Source: Siphlonurus alternatus (lineage: Eukaryota > Arthropoda > Insecta > Ephemeroptera > Siphlonuridae). From it: DNA of 64,000 bases. A model generated the notes under the pieces. The model worked only from the letters and a program-made list of their open reading frames with translations. It did not search any database and was not told the origin of the DNA. Both the position numbers and the translations under genes were made by a program. The stretch covers positions 27,866,539 through 27,930,538 of the forward strand of contig OX463779.1 in the NCBI GenBank assembly GCA_949825025.1, read 5' to 3'. The stretch's first letter is position 1, and the number at the start of each line of letters is the position of its first letter. Below are positions 47,201-60,029 of this stretch, piece after piece.

Positions 47201-47419
47201 CAGGGACCGCATTGATCGAACACTTGGCTCCCTGTAACTTTTATTATACTTGGCCTATTATTAAAATTGACTACAGGGATCCTAGTTTCAAAAATTACGG
47301 TCCCTGCAATGCAACAAATGACGTACCGGAAATGCATTCAGTCGCGCATGCGCAGTTTCAATACAGGGAGCCTATGTTCTAGAATTGCGGTCCCTGTTAC
47401 AGGGACTGTAGCCACCTCC
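44226..47419. mobile_element. Foldback-like DNA transposon (complete, non-autonomous)
   Basis: A 3194-bp element bounded by GGAGGTGGCTACAGTCCCTG and its complement and flanked by an exact 9-bp direct repeat, TTCCCAGGA (44217-44225 and 47420-47428). The outer ~460 bp of each end are inverted copies. The interior of the left arm is an array of 145-bp tandem units (about 44626-46670); the right arm has only two to three units, inverted, from about 46700. The centre is near 46690. Long ends made of tandem subrepeats with a 9-bp duplication are the signature of Foldback elements, which are linked to the Mutator-like (MULE) superfamily. No transposase is encoded, so it would need one supplied in trans. 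Confidence 0.9.
44626..46670. repeat. 145-bp tandem repeat array inside the Foldback element
   Basis: About 14-15 head-to-tail units. Each unit holds two related hairpin-forming blocks that start CAGGGA and end GGTCCCTG(CAG), spaced 72 and 73 bp apart, so the unit is itself an ancient duplication. From about 45172 on, two variants alternate (TATCTGGCCAAGTGTTAT and TATNTAGCAAAGTGCTAT), giving a 290-bp higher-order period. Open frames of 97 codons repeat every 145 bp but cycle through all frames and are not genes. Confidence 0.92.
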
Positions 47420-50237
47420 TTCCCAGGAACTTGATTTAGTAGCTAATCATAATATCTGCTGCATTCCAGAGATCCAGATGGCTAGTCTAGACTCCACTTC
47501 CCAGTCATTATTCATAAGACACCTGAAATAGCTCGCCTTGCAACTATAATATTATATGCATAGACATGATTTTAATCGTAATCGCGGTCGGGTATCATTA
47601 ATAATATTTGTGATATTTACATGCATACCTACGGTATTTATTGACATCTGCAATTTTATGAAGGTTGATAATAATAAGTAATTTTATACCATCTCAAGAT
47701 AAATTTATTTATAAAGTGTTCTTTCACAGCTCTAGTTACTTACATACAACGTTACAACTCGTCTCGGTGACTTCAATGCTGGAGTCACGATATGCTAGAT
47801 TTTCAAGGCTAAAAGTGAAAGAAATAATAAAAAAAATATATAATTTTCGAATGCTAGTTACAGAGTTTAAATCTGAAACGTACATAAGAGTTAATTGGTA
47901 CAACCTGGAAACTAGAAAAGTATTATTTTATGACTCATATTAACCAGAACTGTCAAAAGCATGCGTCAGAAATTCAATACTGCCGACCATTCTACCGAGA
48001 ATGATCCCGTTTTTAAATCTAATTTCAGTAAAATCTGAATGAAAATATTACTTTTGGTGCTCAAAAAAGATAAAATATCGTTAAATATACTTACTCGAGT
48101 GAAAACTATCCTCGATAATCAATCGAACACCACCAAATTACGCTGAAAGATCCAATAAATGCCGGTATGCCTACTGTTTGCACAAAATTTTGTAACCGAT
48201 GGAGGGAAAATGAGAGCTAATAGATTTTCTCCCTCCAAAACGTCAAAAATTCAAATTTTCACTGAATCCTTATACACTATCACTTCACTTAGATGGTCCA
48301 GCAATAAAAAAATAAATAAATTGAAACCAACTTGTAATGTCTCACCGGTAATAATTTGTTGGCTTCACAACTCAAACCTCCCGTGTGTTCACCGGCTTTC
48401 TGGTAGTCCGTGCTCGCCGTCGTGGATCCGCGCCGCTGCTTGTGGCGATTTTCATTGGCCAGTCACGTGCGCGAGTTGAGATGCGCACTAGCAGACGCTG
48501 TTGAACTCAGGCTAGCCAACGTAATATTGCCTATGGGTGTGGCGGCCAGGCGCGCTCCGCGCGCTCGATAAGCGAACAATAGTCTTAATTTTTCCTATCA
48601 AATTAAGATACAAAAGAACTATAAAATACTTATTGTTGAAAAGAATAAGCTAAGGGTATTATAATCAAAAAGAAAAATGTCTTTATTATATTTAATAATA
48701 GATTACATTTTATAAATTTTTTAAATATACGGATGGATAGAAATTTCAACTGGCAGTATATGGCAACATAGGGGGTGATTCATAGGGAATATAAATGATG
48801 AGACGATGAGACAGAAGTTGTTTGGTCAGTTGATCGATTGAAGGATATTATAGTAATACTTGAAAGCAGGGGTCCACATTCTACAAGTATATTAACTTAA
48901 CTGACCGTTGTCTCCAGTTTTTACACTTATTAATTGGGCGATATATATAGTTGGGATAATATAGAAAAACAAATTTTGAATTTAATTATTATTTAAACAA
49001 TTTTTATTATCAATAAATATTTAATTTACAGCACGTGCATGAATAATATACTGAACAGAATATATAGGTGCAAAGTTCAATGCACTATATAGCTCTTTTG
49101 AAATTAAATGGAGGCCACAAAAGGGTCATGAGTATAATATATATATATACATATTATATATATATTATATATTTAAATTTAATACATTGCAAAACATTAA
49201 TTAATAAATATAAATATTAAAAAATATATTAATATATAATTATAATATATTAAACAAATTTATACAACATATTCATAGTTTTTAATTAGAAAAATTTAGC
49301 ATAATATTATATATATAATATGTATATATATAAATTATATTCATACAACATTTTTCAAAAAATTTAATATAATTTAAAATATATAATTATTAATTAAACT
49401 ATTGTATATATAACTATAATATATATAACACAAACTATATTATATTATTATATTATATGTTTTGAAAAAAATAAAAAAATAAATAAAGAAATGTAATTTT
49501 AAAAAAATATATTTTTTGGAATGTATTAACAAAATTAAGTCATAGATGAGTGAAGTTAGTTGTCTTTCCAAATCAATGACAGATTTTGTCCCAAGTAAAT
49601 GAGGAATGTTTTATGCACTAAGTTGGCCTTGACTTTATTATATATTTTATACAAAAAAGTCTGTAGGGTTACTATAGGGTGCATGCAGGCAGCTTATATC
49701 TATGGCTGCAGTCTATACTGCCATGGATATAGTTTGTTATTGCTAGCCCACAAGAGAAAAGCAAGGCACACATCAGACAGAAAAGGAAGGAAGGGAGGAG
49801 CTAGCTGGCCATGCTAAGAGTTGAGTTTAAATTTTTAGGGGAGGCAACAAGAAAAACAATTATGACTATTTTTTTGTCAATTAAAATTTTGATGTATTTT
49901 TTATTTAATCCATACTTAAAATTCAATTTAATTTTAATAATTTTAACAGCAAAATTAATTCAAATTGAGTGATGTTTTTATTTACTTTTAAAGTCATTGA
50001 TGTCATTGAATATATTTTAATTTTGGTGATGTGAAATTTGGGGTCAATTATACATAATTTTATAATTTGTAGCAAACAATTTGTTAATGTATTAAATACA
50101 CTTAAAAGCAAAGTAAATTAAAAGAAAAGTAAATAAATGGCCTGATTGACAAGTGTGTGATAATTTCATACTTCAAGATTTTAGTATTAATACCTCATTT
50201 TGGTAATTAGAAAAGAGTGTGCCCCCTGCCTAATTAT

Positions 50238-50372
50238 CAGGCGCGGATCCAGGGGGGGGGATTTAACATGGGCAATATAGGTATTTCCCCCATTTATATT
50301 TTTTTTAACTTTGGCCTTTTGGAGAGGCCCCTCCCCCTTCCCCCCCGAAATTTGGTTCTAGATCCGCTCCTG
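50238..50372. mobile_element. hAT-type MITE with exact 8-bp duplication
   Basis: 135 bp with ends CAGGCGCGGATCCAGG and CTAGATCCGCTCCTG, flanked on both sides by CTAATTAT (50230-50237 and 50373-50380). An 8-bp duplication and CAG-type ends place it with hAT. A diverged relative is at 60678-60858. Confidence 0.85.
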
Positions 50373-51321
50373 CTAATTATAGCTAAATTGTGTAAGGGCA
50401 CAAATACAATATGTCATTTAATTTTTGGTACAACAAATGTTTTGAACCGCAGTTTTGATGGATGAAAATTTCATGAGTTATAGCTACCAACAGACATGCA
50501 CATATACTTTTTTAATTACCAAGCCAAGACAATCTGCAATCGTTAATAATTTAAATTGAACAATTGTGGCCAGCATGATTTAAAGACACACAAAATGTTA
50601 CAACATATCAACCTATAGACCATGCATTGACCTTGGTACATTTGAGGTCAGATGAGCATGATCACTATGGAGAAACAGACAAACAAGAGATAGTGATACT
50701 CCCTTATCCTTGTCTATATAAATAGGCATGATGAGTCAGGACAGCACTCATGCTTGGATGTTAAGAGCATGGTTTGGGATGGGCAATGTACAAAATGTTG
50801 AGCAATTTTTTTTTTTTTTTCCAATTAGCAGAACACTTCACTATGAAGTGAAATTTAATTTCATTTTTTAATAAAATTAAACATCCCCCAAAGAGATAAA
50901 AAAAAAAAAAAATGCAGGAGTTTCTCAATACACAATGAAAGGCAGATTAATATCTGCAATATATCATCAGATTGCAAAAGTGTCCTCAGCATCTCAATGT
51001 TTTGGTGTAATTATAGACCTGAATTATGTACACCTTAGGACAGTACGAACTTAAACACTGCATGATGATTTGTTGCAACGACAACTCCAAGAGACAAAGA
51101 GATGTAGATTGGCACTGCAAAATAATAGCACCTAATCATTAGGTGCTATACAAAAAAATGTTTAGCTCACAATGCCTCCACTGTGTGACGACACCTACAA
51201 ACAGAGTAGCGGCTAGTAGTGGTGTCTTAAGGCGTACATATAACATGTGTTATATGTAATTGTAATAAAACTTTTGAGCTTTTAAGACACTAATATTTTG
51301 AAGTGATGACACACCATTCCT

Positions 51322-51610
51322 ATGGAGTATCGACCTGCTGAAATGGATATAGGGTGCAAAGTTATGTTGCTTTGATTTTTTCCCGTCCAGGAAGTATGCT
51401 TAAAGAGTTTAAGGGATGTCATTTTTTTTATAGACCATGCTTCCTTATCGAATATCCTTTTATTAGGGGGAGGTGGCAATTGCCGCCGGAAAGTCGTACT
51501 TTCAATATTTTTTTAAAAATACTTTCCGGACATAAAAAAAAAACAGAGTAGCATAACTTTGCACCCTCAATCCATTTTTGCCATAAAAAAATTTTAGGTC
51601 GCTACTCTAT
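51322..51610. mobile_element. Foldback MITE, family 1, copy 2
   Basis: Shares the arm sequence of the element at 1289-1605, including AAATGGATA, GGGTGCAAAGTTATG and GTAGCATAACTTTGCACCC, with clear divergence. Confidence 0.7.
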
Positions 51611-52744
51611 TGAGAATTGAGTTGGCATGCTACATTAATATTATTGCTGATCACACTGTCACTGTAGAACCATAAGGCAAAACTTGCCTGTGATGTGAAT
51701 GTGGAGGTAATTATAACATAAACAGTCTATCTACTCTCAAGATGGCAATTACCACGATAACAAATGTGATTCGACTTAAAAACAAAATTGACAATTTAAA
51801 CACTGTCAATATAATATTTGCAAGACTAGGATTAGCAACAACATGAAAATTCAATTACATTATAACTTTAACTTTCAAATACATTATATTTTTAAGAGTT
51901 TGATTGCATTCAATAAATTTGTGCTCGACATATTTTCCCTTAACAACAATAACTATCACCTACTGTATTCTACATAAGTGACAAGAAGATTTTTGTTTAA
52001 AAAGTTTTAATAATTGAGCACTAAGGTATCATGCCACTAATATTTTAATTTTTTAAAAGCTTACTTGAAAGAGATTTGTTGAATGATGCGAAGACAAGGG
52101 AATTATTACTTTTTTTTTTTTTAAATAAATTCTTCTTTAAAGTTTTATCACTTGGAAATCTAACTGTGGAATTAGAATTTTATTTTCTCTTCCTCACAGA
52201 AGACTGTAAGATATCACAATTACATTATTAAAATGCTTTTTTTTTAGTTCCTGTGGTTTAAACAATTAAATACTTGAACATGAATAAAATAAATTTGATT
52301 GAAGTGACAAAATAGTAGCTCCATCAAACTGCAGTAAAATAAATAATTTTAGTTAATATTTTACTTATAATAATAAGTAATATTGATTAAAAAAAAAAAA
52401 TGAGCATGTTAATTATATGAAGGGCCTCATGAAATGGGTTCATATATCTTTTTTAGTAAAGCTTTGTTACTTATCTTGTTTCAGTGACCTGTAGGAAATA
52501 TGGCTTTTGACTTTATTCCAGGTCACCGGGCTCTTACACAAATGATACTACCAGCTTTCATAATTGAAAATAATTTAAAATTATGAAGGTATCAAAATCA
52601 ATGTTGTGACTTGAATAATTCTGATAGTCTCATAATATGACTTGCTAACAAAGATAAAAATTGGTAGCTGGACACAATTAACAAACTAACATTTAGACAA
52701 ACAATATTTCATACTGTATATAAAAAAATATTTTCTCGAGAGGG

Positions 52745-55700
52745 CTAGATTTCTGTATAGAAGGTGGGCCTCTCGATTCCAATGAGACGGAAGGTGTTCG
52801 GCAGCAGGTAGGCAGTGTCGATGCCTACCATGAAATAGGTGATGAACTTGTAGCTGAGCTCAACGAACGTTTGTCTGCGGTTAGAGACGTCACGGTGTTT
52901 CATCTCGCTATGGTCCAGCCGCAGCAGGGCACACACTGTGATGTAGGATGCCCACTTGAGAAAGGCGCGAGTCGCAATGATGCAGCAGAAGCCTAGCACC
53001 GTCCGCAGCAGTGTCAACCCCAGCTGTAAAAACAAATACATTGTAGGTAAATAATATCAAAGGATTGATATCATAGAAGAATTTTTTAAGAAAAATTTCA
53101 AAGAAATATTATAAAATTTGAGAATGCTTTAAAGAATGAATCTTTTAAGGTACAAAGATATAACTCATTAACCTTCACTTTGTTCTTTAGCAGATTGTTG
53201 AAGACCGTCTGAAATTGTAAGTTACAATTATGTTTAAAATGCTAAATAATTATTTTCAAAACAGTAGTTGAGTGAATAATTCAGATGCATAGATCTGAAA
53301 TTAAATGGTTTTATTGCAAACACTAAATATTATCAATATACTACTGATAGATAATACTATACTTGATATATAGCATAATTAATTTAGTCGACTTTAATGT
53401 TTTTTTATAGTAATAATGATATAAGTAAGACCGTAAGAAACATGAGAATGGATGGATAAATAAAAGAGTTAATAAACAATGTAAACAAATAGAAAGTCTC
53501 TATCTCTCTATTCTATGTTAATTAATAAAAATTAATAAAAAATAAACAATAATTGACATGTATTTATAAATCTATTACTTGTCTTTCTAGAGATGCTTAC
53601 AGAGAAATACAGAGTCAGCAATCTTTAACGGGACCATCTTGGTTATGTGTAGCTACATGTTTCTAGAGAGGGTATGCTCACCATTTGGTAGGAGGGCCAG
53701 ATGATGGGGTAGGGCGGCTGCAGCAGGGACTCTGTCATGAAGCCCTGCTTGTAGTTGAGCCACGCACCCACTTGGATACCCACCGACACCCCTGTCACTA
53801 CCGCGGTGTCACCCCTGCCAGAGAAATCACATTTTAATATCAAGACATCAGTGAAATGTCACACACACAAAGCTGTAATTTGTAATCCTTTTTTACGGAT
53901 CAGCTGGCCCAATGCTAAAAAAATCCCATTCATAAAAATTATGAAATAAATTTAAATGTTCTCCTCTACATCCCCTATCAGTAGGTAAAATATCAGGTAC
54001 TGTATACAGAAACAAGCTAGTTTTCGAGTAATTAATTTTTAAAGTTCTCTAATTTAACATGGAGAAGTTGATAGGGGATATAGAGAACATTTCAAATTTT
54101 TTTCATAATTTTTATGAATGGGAATTTTTTAGCATTGGGCCAGCTGATCCGTGTTATCTCTACCTTAATATTTGCAATAAAAAAGGGAGCAGGGTAGGTT
54201 AATTAAGCCAATACACATGAGCACCAGATAAGTTCAGATGTCCAGAGAAGATTCAATAAAAAAATTAATATACACAAGACAGTGTTATAATACATCAGAT
54301 TCTTTTTAATGTTAAATTTAAAAATAAAAACAATTGTAGCCAAGAACTGAGAGGTATTATTCAACCACCTTCCTTTCCTCCCCATTAGTGTTAGAAAACT
54401 TTATTGATGGGGCCTCACTATAATACTGTTAGCATAATTTTAATGCTCTGAGGATATATATAAATAGCATAGCAGCGAGCAAGATCTGAACTACAGGGTT
54501 ATGAACCCCTGCAATTCTAAGGAGACTTGGCTATGTAACTAACCTGGTGGGCGTCCAGCGGTCACCACAGGGAGAGAAGGCCACGAGGAGGATGGAGGCC
54601 CCCACGAGGATGTGTGGAGACCACTCGGCCGTGAGCAGGACATTGTCCAGGGCATCTACCAGAGGCACCAGCGGCACCATCAGCAGCATGGCTAGCACCA
54701 AACCCGCTATCACATCCTGCACATTTAAAGCCAATGGTTGCAACAAGGAAAAATGGAGCTTAGAAAAATATGGCGATTGATTCAATTTTGACTTGACTTA
54801 AATTTGAAAAAAGTATAACATAACAGCTCAACAGCTGTGATAAAAGGGACACCAAATTTTTTTTTTTTTTTTTTTTTGAAAGAATTCAGAGTTTTGTTTT
54901 AGAAATACATGGATTAAGTTACAGATAAAATTAATTTAATTACATAATACACTACTTTTCCTTCAATTCTTCAATTTAATTTCCGGCTGTGAGATTTAAT
55001 AAAACAACTTCAGTACTGAAGTTCTAAATAATAGTAATAATAATAAAATCCTTTTAATAATCACCTGCTAGTAGCAAGAATTGCAATTACATGCTTAAGT
55101 ACTATAGTAGGGTGACCAGATATCTTGATGTCCAAAACGGTACATGCCCTCAAGACAGAGGCCTGAAGGGCCAAAACCCCCGCTGGAGGCGCGATTTTTT
55201 TGGGTGCCACGCCCCCTTTTTTACTTTTTTTTTTCTTAAGGGTAAGGTAACGCCACCAATGTTAAAAAAAATCCCTCTCACAAAAATTCTGAAAAAATTT
55301 TAAAATATTCTCCTCTATACCCCCTATTAGTACCTAAAATATCAGGTATACAAATACGATCTAGTTTTTGAGTTATAAATTTTTAAAGTTGACTACTTTA
55401 ACATGGAGAAATGAAACACCCATGTTAAATTGGTCAACTTTAAAAATTCATAACTCAAAAACTAGATCGTATTTGTATACCTGATATTTTAGCTACTGAT
55501 AGGGGGTGTAGAGGAGAACATTTTAAATTTTTTTCAGAATTTTTGTGAGAGGGATTTTTTTTAACATTGGTGGCGTTACCTTACCCTTAATCCCTGATTT
55601 TCAAATGATTTTTTTTTTTTTTTTTTCATGTTGAGGAGTCTGAGATTGAGCGTGTATCTGAAGTTACTGATCTTGGTGTAGTCCTTACACCAGACTTGTC

Positions 55701-58700
55701 TTATGGTAAACACATTGATAAAGTTCGTAAAAGCTCTCTCAAGGTCCTCGGCATGATTAGAAGATCATGCAGCCGTGAATTTTCAGCTAAAACTGTACGT
55801 TCTTTGTATGTTTCTCTTGTCCGGCCTATTATTGAATATGCCTCTGTGGTATGGTCACCTCATCATAAAGACAAAATTGATCGAGTTGAGGGCATACAGA
55901 GGAATTTTCTAAGGTTGTGGTGTTATAAGAAGAATGTTGTATTTAGCAAGAAAAATTATATCGCGTTGTGTCGTGACGCGGGCCTGCATTCTTTGCAATC
56001 TAGGCGTGACATAAGTGATTTAATATTTATGCATAAAGTTCTAAATAATAGTGTAAATTCATCAAAAATTTTGCAATTGTTCTTTTTAAATGCTCCACCT
56101 CGTTTAACTCGTCATACTGTGCTCTTCAAGCCTCCTAGGGGGCGTGTTGATGCCTCAAAGTTTGCTTTTTGTACGAGAGTGCAAAATTATTACAACAAAT
56201 TTGTTGTGGAACATCAAGATGTGGATATATTTGACTCCTCCTTATGTCACTTCCGGACTCAAGTTATGAGTGCTCTGTTTTAATGCTATTAATGCAGGAT
56301 TTATTTTCATTTTTGTTTTATTTTTTGTGTATTTCACTTATGTTTAATAAGTATTTGCTTTGTTTTAGTGTATGGTTGACTTATTGTATTTAGTGCCTTG
56401 GTTATGTAACCGTTGCTAAATAAATATTAATTTGAATTTGAATTTGAAGCCGTTTTTTCCGAAAAAAGTTATTTTATTTGAAAATCCATTAAAGAATTTT
56501 CGTCATAGATTATACATAAGTATTTTCAGAACTTCAGACGAAGTTTGAGTAAAACGACGCTGTTTTCTGTTCCATAAGGCTGCATGTCTCAGGATAACAA
56601 ACTTTGGAATTTTTTTTTTTTTTTGCGATGAAGCTATATATTTGAGATGAAATTTTTTGGTTTTCATTTCTCAATAAAGCAAGGCAGGTTAAAATATTTT
56701 AAGGAAATAAAATAATAAATAATGCAATCGCTCACTCTACTTTAAATAATATAAATAATTGCATTTTTTTATTTATACATTTTTTATAGAATTAGAAAAA
56801 GAGATTTATTATAGTCACCATGCAAGAAAACTGTGCCAGTGAGTTGATTTCTTAAAATCAACCTTTTTTCTTGACCTGGCCACGATCCTATTATGTTGTA
56901 AAGTTGCATGTAAAATAAAAAGAAACAAAAGCAATAAAAGAAATTTATACTCAAAAAGCATAACTTCGAAGAATACTTTATTTCCAATAAAAAAAGTTAT
57001 ATATTTAAATATTTTAAATTGATTTTTTTTTTTTTTTTTTAATTTTGTTATCAAATTTTCCGTCTCCATCCAAAATATTTCTAAATGTACGTGTTACTTA
57101 AATAATGCATTATATATTAAATTTGTTTATAAATAAATAAAAATTAATATAATGTCACGAGATAAATTTTACAAAAAAAATGGAGTATAAAGCAAGAAAT
57201 TAATTTGAATTACTTTTAATCGAACTGTTCATTTTGCAACTCTTGTTAGAGTAAAATAGCTGAAGAAGTTAAATTGAATTAATTTATATCATTCAAATTG
57301 GACTTAATAACAGCTAAAACTACTTGATTGTATATGAATAATATTTGTGGCGTTTTTCCCTCACATTATTTTCCATTTATTTACGTAATATCCATGCATG
57401 ATTATTGTGAAAAAAAAAAAAGAAAAAGATATAGAAATTTTTGTCTAAGCCACGGCACAATGCATAAGAATGATTTTTTCAATTTTATATTCTGTCATCA
57501 ATATCAAGAGATGATATTTTTGTGAAAAGATTTTTTCTTATTTTTTATTCAAAATTTAATCGAAAAGTAGTGACTTCATTTCACGTAGTATATATATTAT
57601 ATGCATACTTGCGCGTACATACAAAATATATCTATTGCGCAATTTTGGAAGAAATATGCTGTTTTGCGAATGCGATCGAGAAAAAGGGGCATGGAGTTGC
57701 AAAATCATTTGCGTCCGTACATTTTCGTAAATATTCACAACCACATTCTTGTGATTTTTTTTATTTTTTTTAATGATAAAAATTTTAAAAAAATTCCCTT
57801 TTTTAAATTTTGTCCGAAAGCGGTACATTTAGGCGTCCCGAGAGCCTCTTTGGGGACACCGGGACATGGTACTCTAAAACGGTACTGTACCGGTCAAAAC
57901 GGTACGTCTGGTCACCCTATACTATAGTTAAGAACTCACCAGAACAGAGTGCATGCCCAAGTAGATTCGGCTGACACACACAGTTGCACACCATATGACC
58001 GCCACAGCCAAGCACAGCACAAACGAGTACTGAAACAATAGAGCACTAAACTTAAAATTAAATAGAAAATGAACATTAGTTAGTTGCTAAGAAAAGAAAA
58101 CACGAAATTTAGAAGATTCAGGGGCGTAGACAAGAGAGGGGGGGGGGGGAGAGCTGAACCTTAGTAAATTTTAGGGCAACAATAACAAAAAATAGTACTC
58201 ATTGGATACAATTTACATAAAATTTTAAAATTATCACAAATTTTTTAACAAAAAATTGAAAATTTATCCTCGAAACACATAAAAAACATATTTCATTAAT
58301 TTTGTAGAATTTAGTGCGTCCAGTTTTACGATTATTTAATTATGCTATAATTCTTCATTATAATTATTCAATTATTTAAGTTTCTGTAATGAAGACTACA
58401 ATTTCAAATATACAAATGTTGTGAACATTCCCTGCATGATGTTCAGCATAAAAATTAAAATAATATAGTACTTTTTATTATTATATTTAATTAATTATAT
58501 TTATTATCTTAGTTTTATGGTTTTATTTTCAAATACATGTATATAATAATGTACAGTAAATATTTTTAAATTTTTAAATTTATCATTGAAGATAAAAAAT
58601 TCAAATAAATCAAAATTTTTAATTGTATTGTACAGTACGTATTGATTGACTTCGTTTGAAAATCTAAATTTAATATATAATTTTTTCTTGCTCACACGTC

Positions 58701-59928
58701 AGACATCAGTACATCTTTTATTCTTAAAAAATGAGTTACATTTTTGAAAAAAAAAAAAAAAAACAGAGTGAAAAAAAAATTGTAACTGCATAATTTACAA
58801 TTCACAAAGATAAGAAATATGCTGCAACTTTTCATAAGAAAAAAAAAATCATTTTCAAAAAAATCGCACCTTGGGGGCCCCCTATGATTTTTGACCCCCT
58901 CCCCCCCTCCTTGGTGAAATCCTGCCTACGCCACTGAGAAGATTGATCAATATCACAATGTCATGAAATATGGTGTTAAATATTATGACATCGTCAACAT
59001 CCTTTAAAGGTAAAAAATTAATGTTTGTTTCCATTGAATAAAAGCATTTAAGAACTATGCTATTGTCACTATACTAAAAACAATGTATGCTATAATTTGT
59101 AACGATATTAATTACTGTATTACAGTATGTCAATGATTTGTTATTTCTTGTATATATATTACATATCCATACTTAGAACGGGTAGAGTGTCTTGCTGCCG
59201 TCATTCCAGATTGCAACTTAAAGTTCACCAAATTGCTGCCTATACTCCAAGAACAATTACCTGGTACCGGTTCATGGTGTAGACGAGGACGGAGAACGGG
59301 ATGGAGACAGCAACCATGGCGTGTGTCGAGGGCATGCCGTATTCAAGGATCCACTTCTTATGTACTCTTACAACTGGAGGTGATGCAGGACGAGGCCACC
59401 GAATGATGTCCTTAATTCCCTGACCTACAGTGGACAAGAATCACATTGATCAATCACAGGGCACAGGGCATGGTATGTGCGGGGTAACTTACCTATGTAC
59501 ATAACTATGGCCCAAACCATCACCACTCGTCTACCGACTGCTCCATCAATATTCCAAAACCAAAATGGAATAAATGATGCATAAAAAATTTCATCTCCTA
59601 AAATTGTTCCAAAGCAAAATAAATAGTACCAGATCTTATTTTTCACAGTATATTCTGAGTTTTCTGTTTCAGATTCAGATGAACCACCAGTATCATCATC
59701 AGGATTTTGTACCGGTAGTACCGGTACCACTTTTCTCTTCACTAAACCTTCACTTTTTATTGGTGTTGAGGAGATATCACCGGTATGAACTTTACCATTT
59801 AATCCATTTTGCAACAGTTTACGATGGATGCCAAAATAGTTTTGGATTTTTAACACTAAAAAAGGATCGTTCAAGTAGTTGATCATTTCCCACATTTTAG
59901 ACCTGAATGATGAATCACAAGGGCACAT
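52745..59928 (-). CDS. SGPP: Sphingosine-1-phosphate phosphatase
   Basis: Seven exons on the minus strand: 59928-59493, 59424-59261, 58029-57940, 54716-54544, 53814-53682, 53208-53173 and 53023-52745; frames join exactly to 436 residues (human SGPP1 is about 441). It carries the three phosphatase motifs of the PAP2-type lipid phosphatases: KDIIRWPRP (150-158), the PSTH block with His180 (177-180), and SRIYLGMH with His227 (220-227). Several hydrophobic stretches indicate a multi-pass membrane protein, expected in the ER, removing phosphate from sphingosine-1-phosphate and related long-chain base phosphates. Residues about 50-95 are a variable, Ser- and Asp-rich cytosolic segment. A 36-nt exon ([12 protein letters not shown]) was needed to keep the frame. 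Introns 3 and 4 carry several transposons. SGPP1 versus SGPP2 cannot be decided. Confidence 0.93.
53895..54152. mobile_element. Palindromic MITE related to the TTAA family
   Basis: The ends ACGGATCAGCTGGCCCAATG and complement differ from the TTAA elements, but the inner arms (GTTCTCCTCTACAYCCCCTA, then AAAATATCAGGTA) clearly match. It is an SGPP intron resident without a TTAA border. Confidence 0.65.
55240..55586. mobile_element. Palindromic TTAA-flanked MITE, copy 2
   Basis: 347 bp, nearly identical to 7362-7709 but in the opposite orientation judged by the asymmetric centre. TTAA lies on both sides (55236-55239 and 55587-55590). Confidence 0.85.
55628..56450 (+). mobile_element. LINE fragment, reverse transcriptase C-terminus
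   Basis: An open frame of about 218 codons (to 56283) begins in [20 protein letters not shown] and continues through [39 protein letters not shown] and IQRNFLRL. These are hallmarks of the thumb and C-terminal region of jockey/CR1-like reverse transcriptases. It lacks the catalytic domain and endonuclease, so it is a 5'-truncated copy. The 3' end carries a TTTGAA repeat tail near 56435-56450. The intact frame suggests a fairly recent insertion. Confidence 0.85.
58119..58936. mobile_element. hAT-type element with exact 8-bp duplication
   Basis: 818 bp with ends CAGGGGCGTAGACAAG and CTGCCTACGCCACTG, flanked on both sides by AGAAGATT (58111-58118 and 58937-58944). Non-coding, in SGPP intron 2. 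Confidence 0.88.
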
Positions 59929-60021
59929 TTTGCTTATCTTTTACGTATAGGCCGTATGAGATTGTGTGAAAAAGCTTTGCCCTCAATCTACCTGCGTCGA
60001 TGCTGCTGTATACTGTATTAG

Positions 60022-60029
60022 TCACGTGA
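60022..60029. promoter_or_regulatory. Palindromic E-box upstream of SGPP
   Basis: TCACGTGA about 95 nt before the SGPP start codon, the site type bound by MITF/TFE and USF-like factors. Regulation by these is an inference. Confidence 0.35.

Larger units (their letters stand above)
47429..52744. other. Gene-poor DNA between the Foldback element and SGPP
   Basis: Contains a CpG-rich patch at about 48345-48580 with a CACGTG E-box, a minus-strand CCAAT box and a minus-strand donor-like GTGAGA near 48341-48346, a possible distal promoter and noncoding exon. An extremely AT-rich block lies at 49130-49450, and two MITEs at 50238-50372 and 51322-51610. No protein gene was recognised. Confidence 0.4.
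55108..57919. mobile_element. Composite hAT-type element in SGPP intron 3
   Basis: 2812 bp with ends TAGGGTGACCAGA and TCTGGTCACCCTA and an exact 8-bp direct repeat, TACTATAG (55100-55107 and 57920-57927). The right border lies at intron nucleotide 21, 20 nt after the GTGAGT donor of exon 3. No hAT transposase is visible. It contains a TTAA palindrome (55240-55586) and a LINE fragment (55628-56450), which inserted later. Confidence 0.85.
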
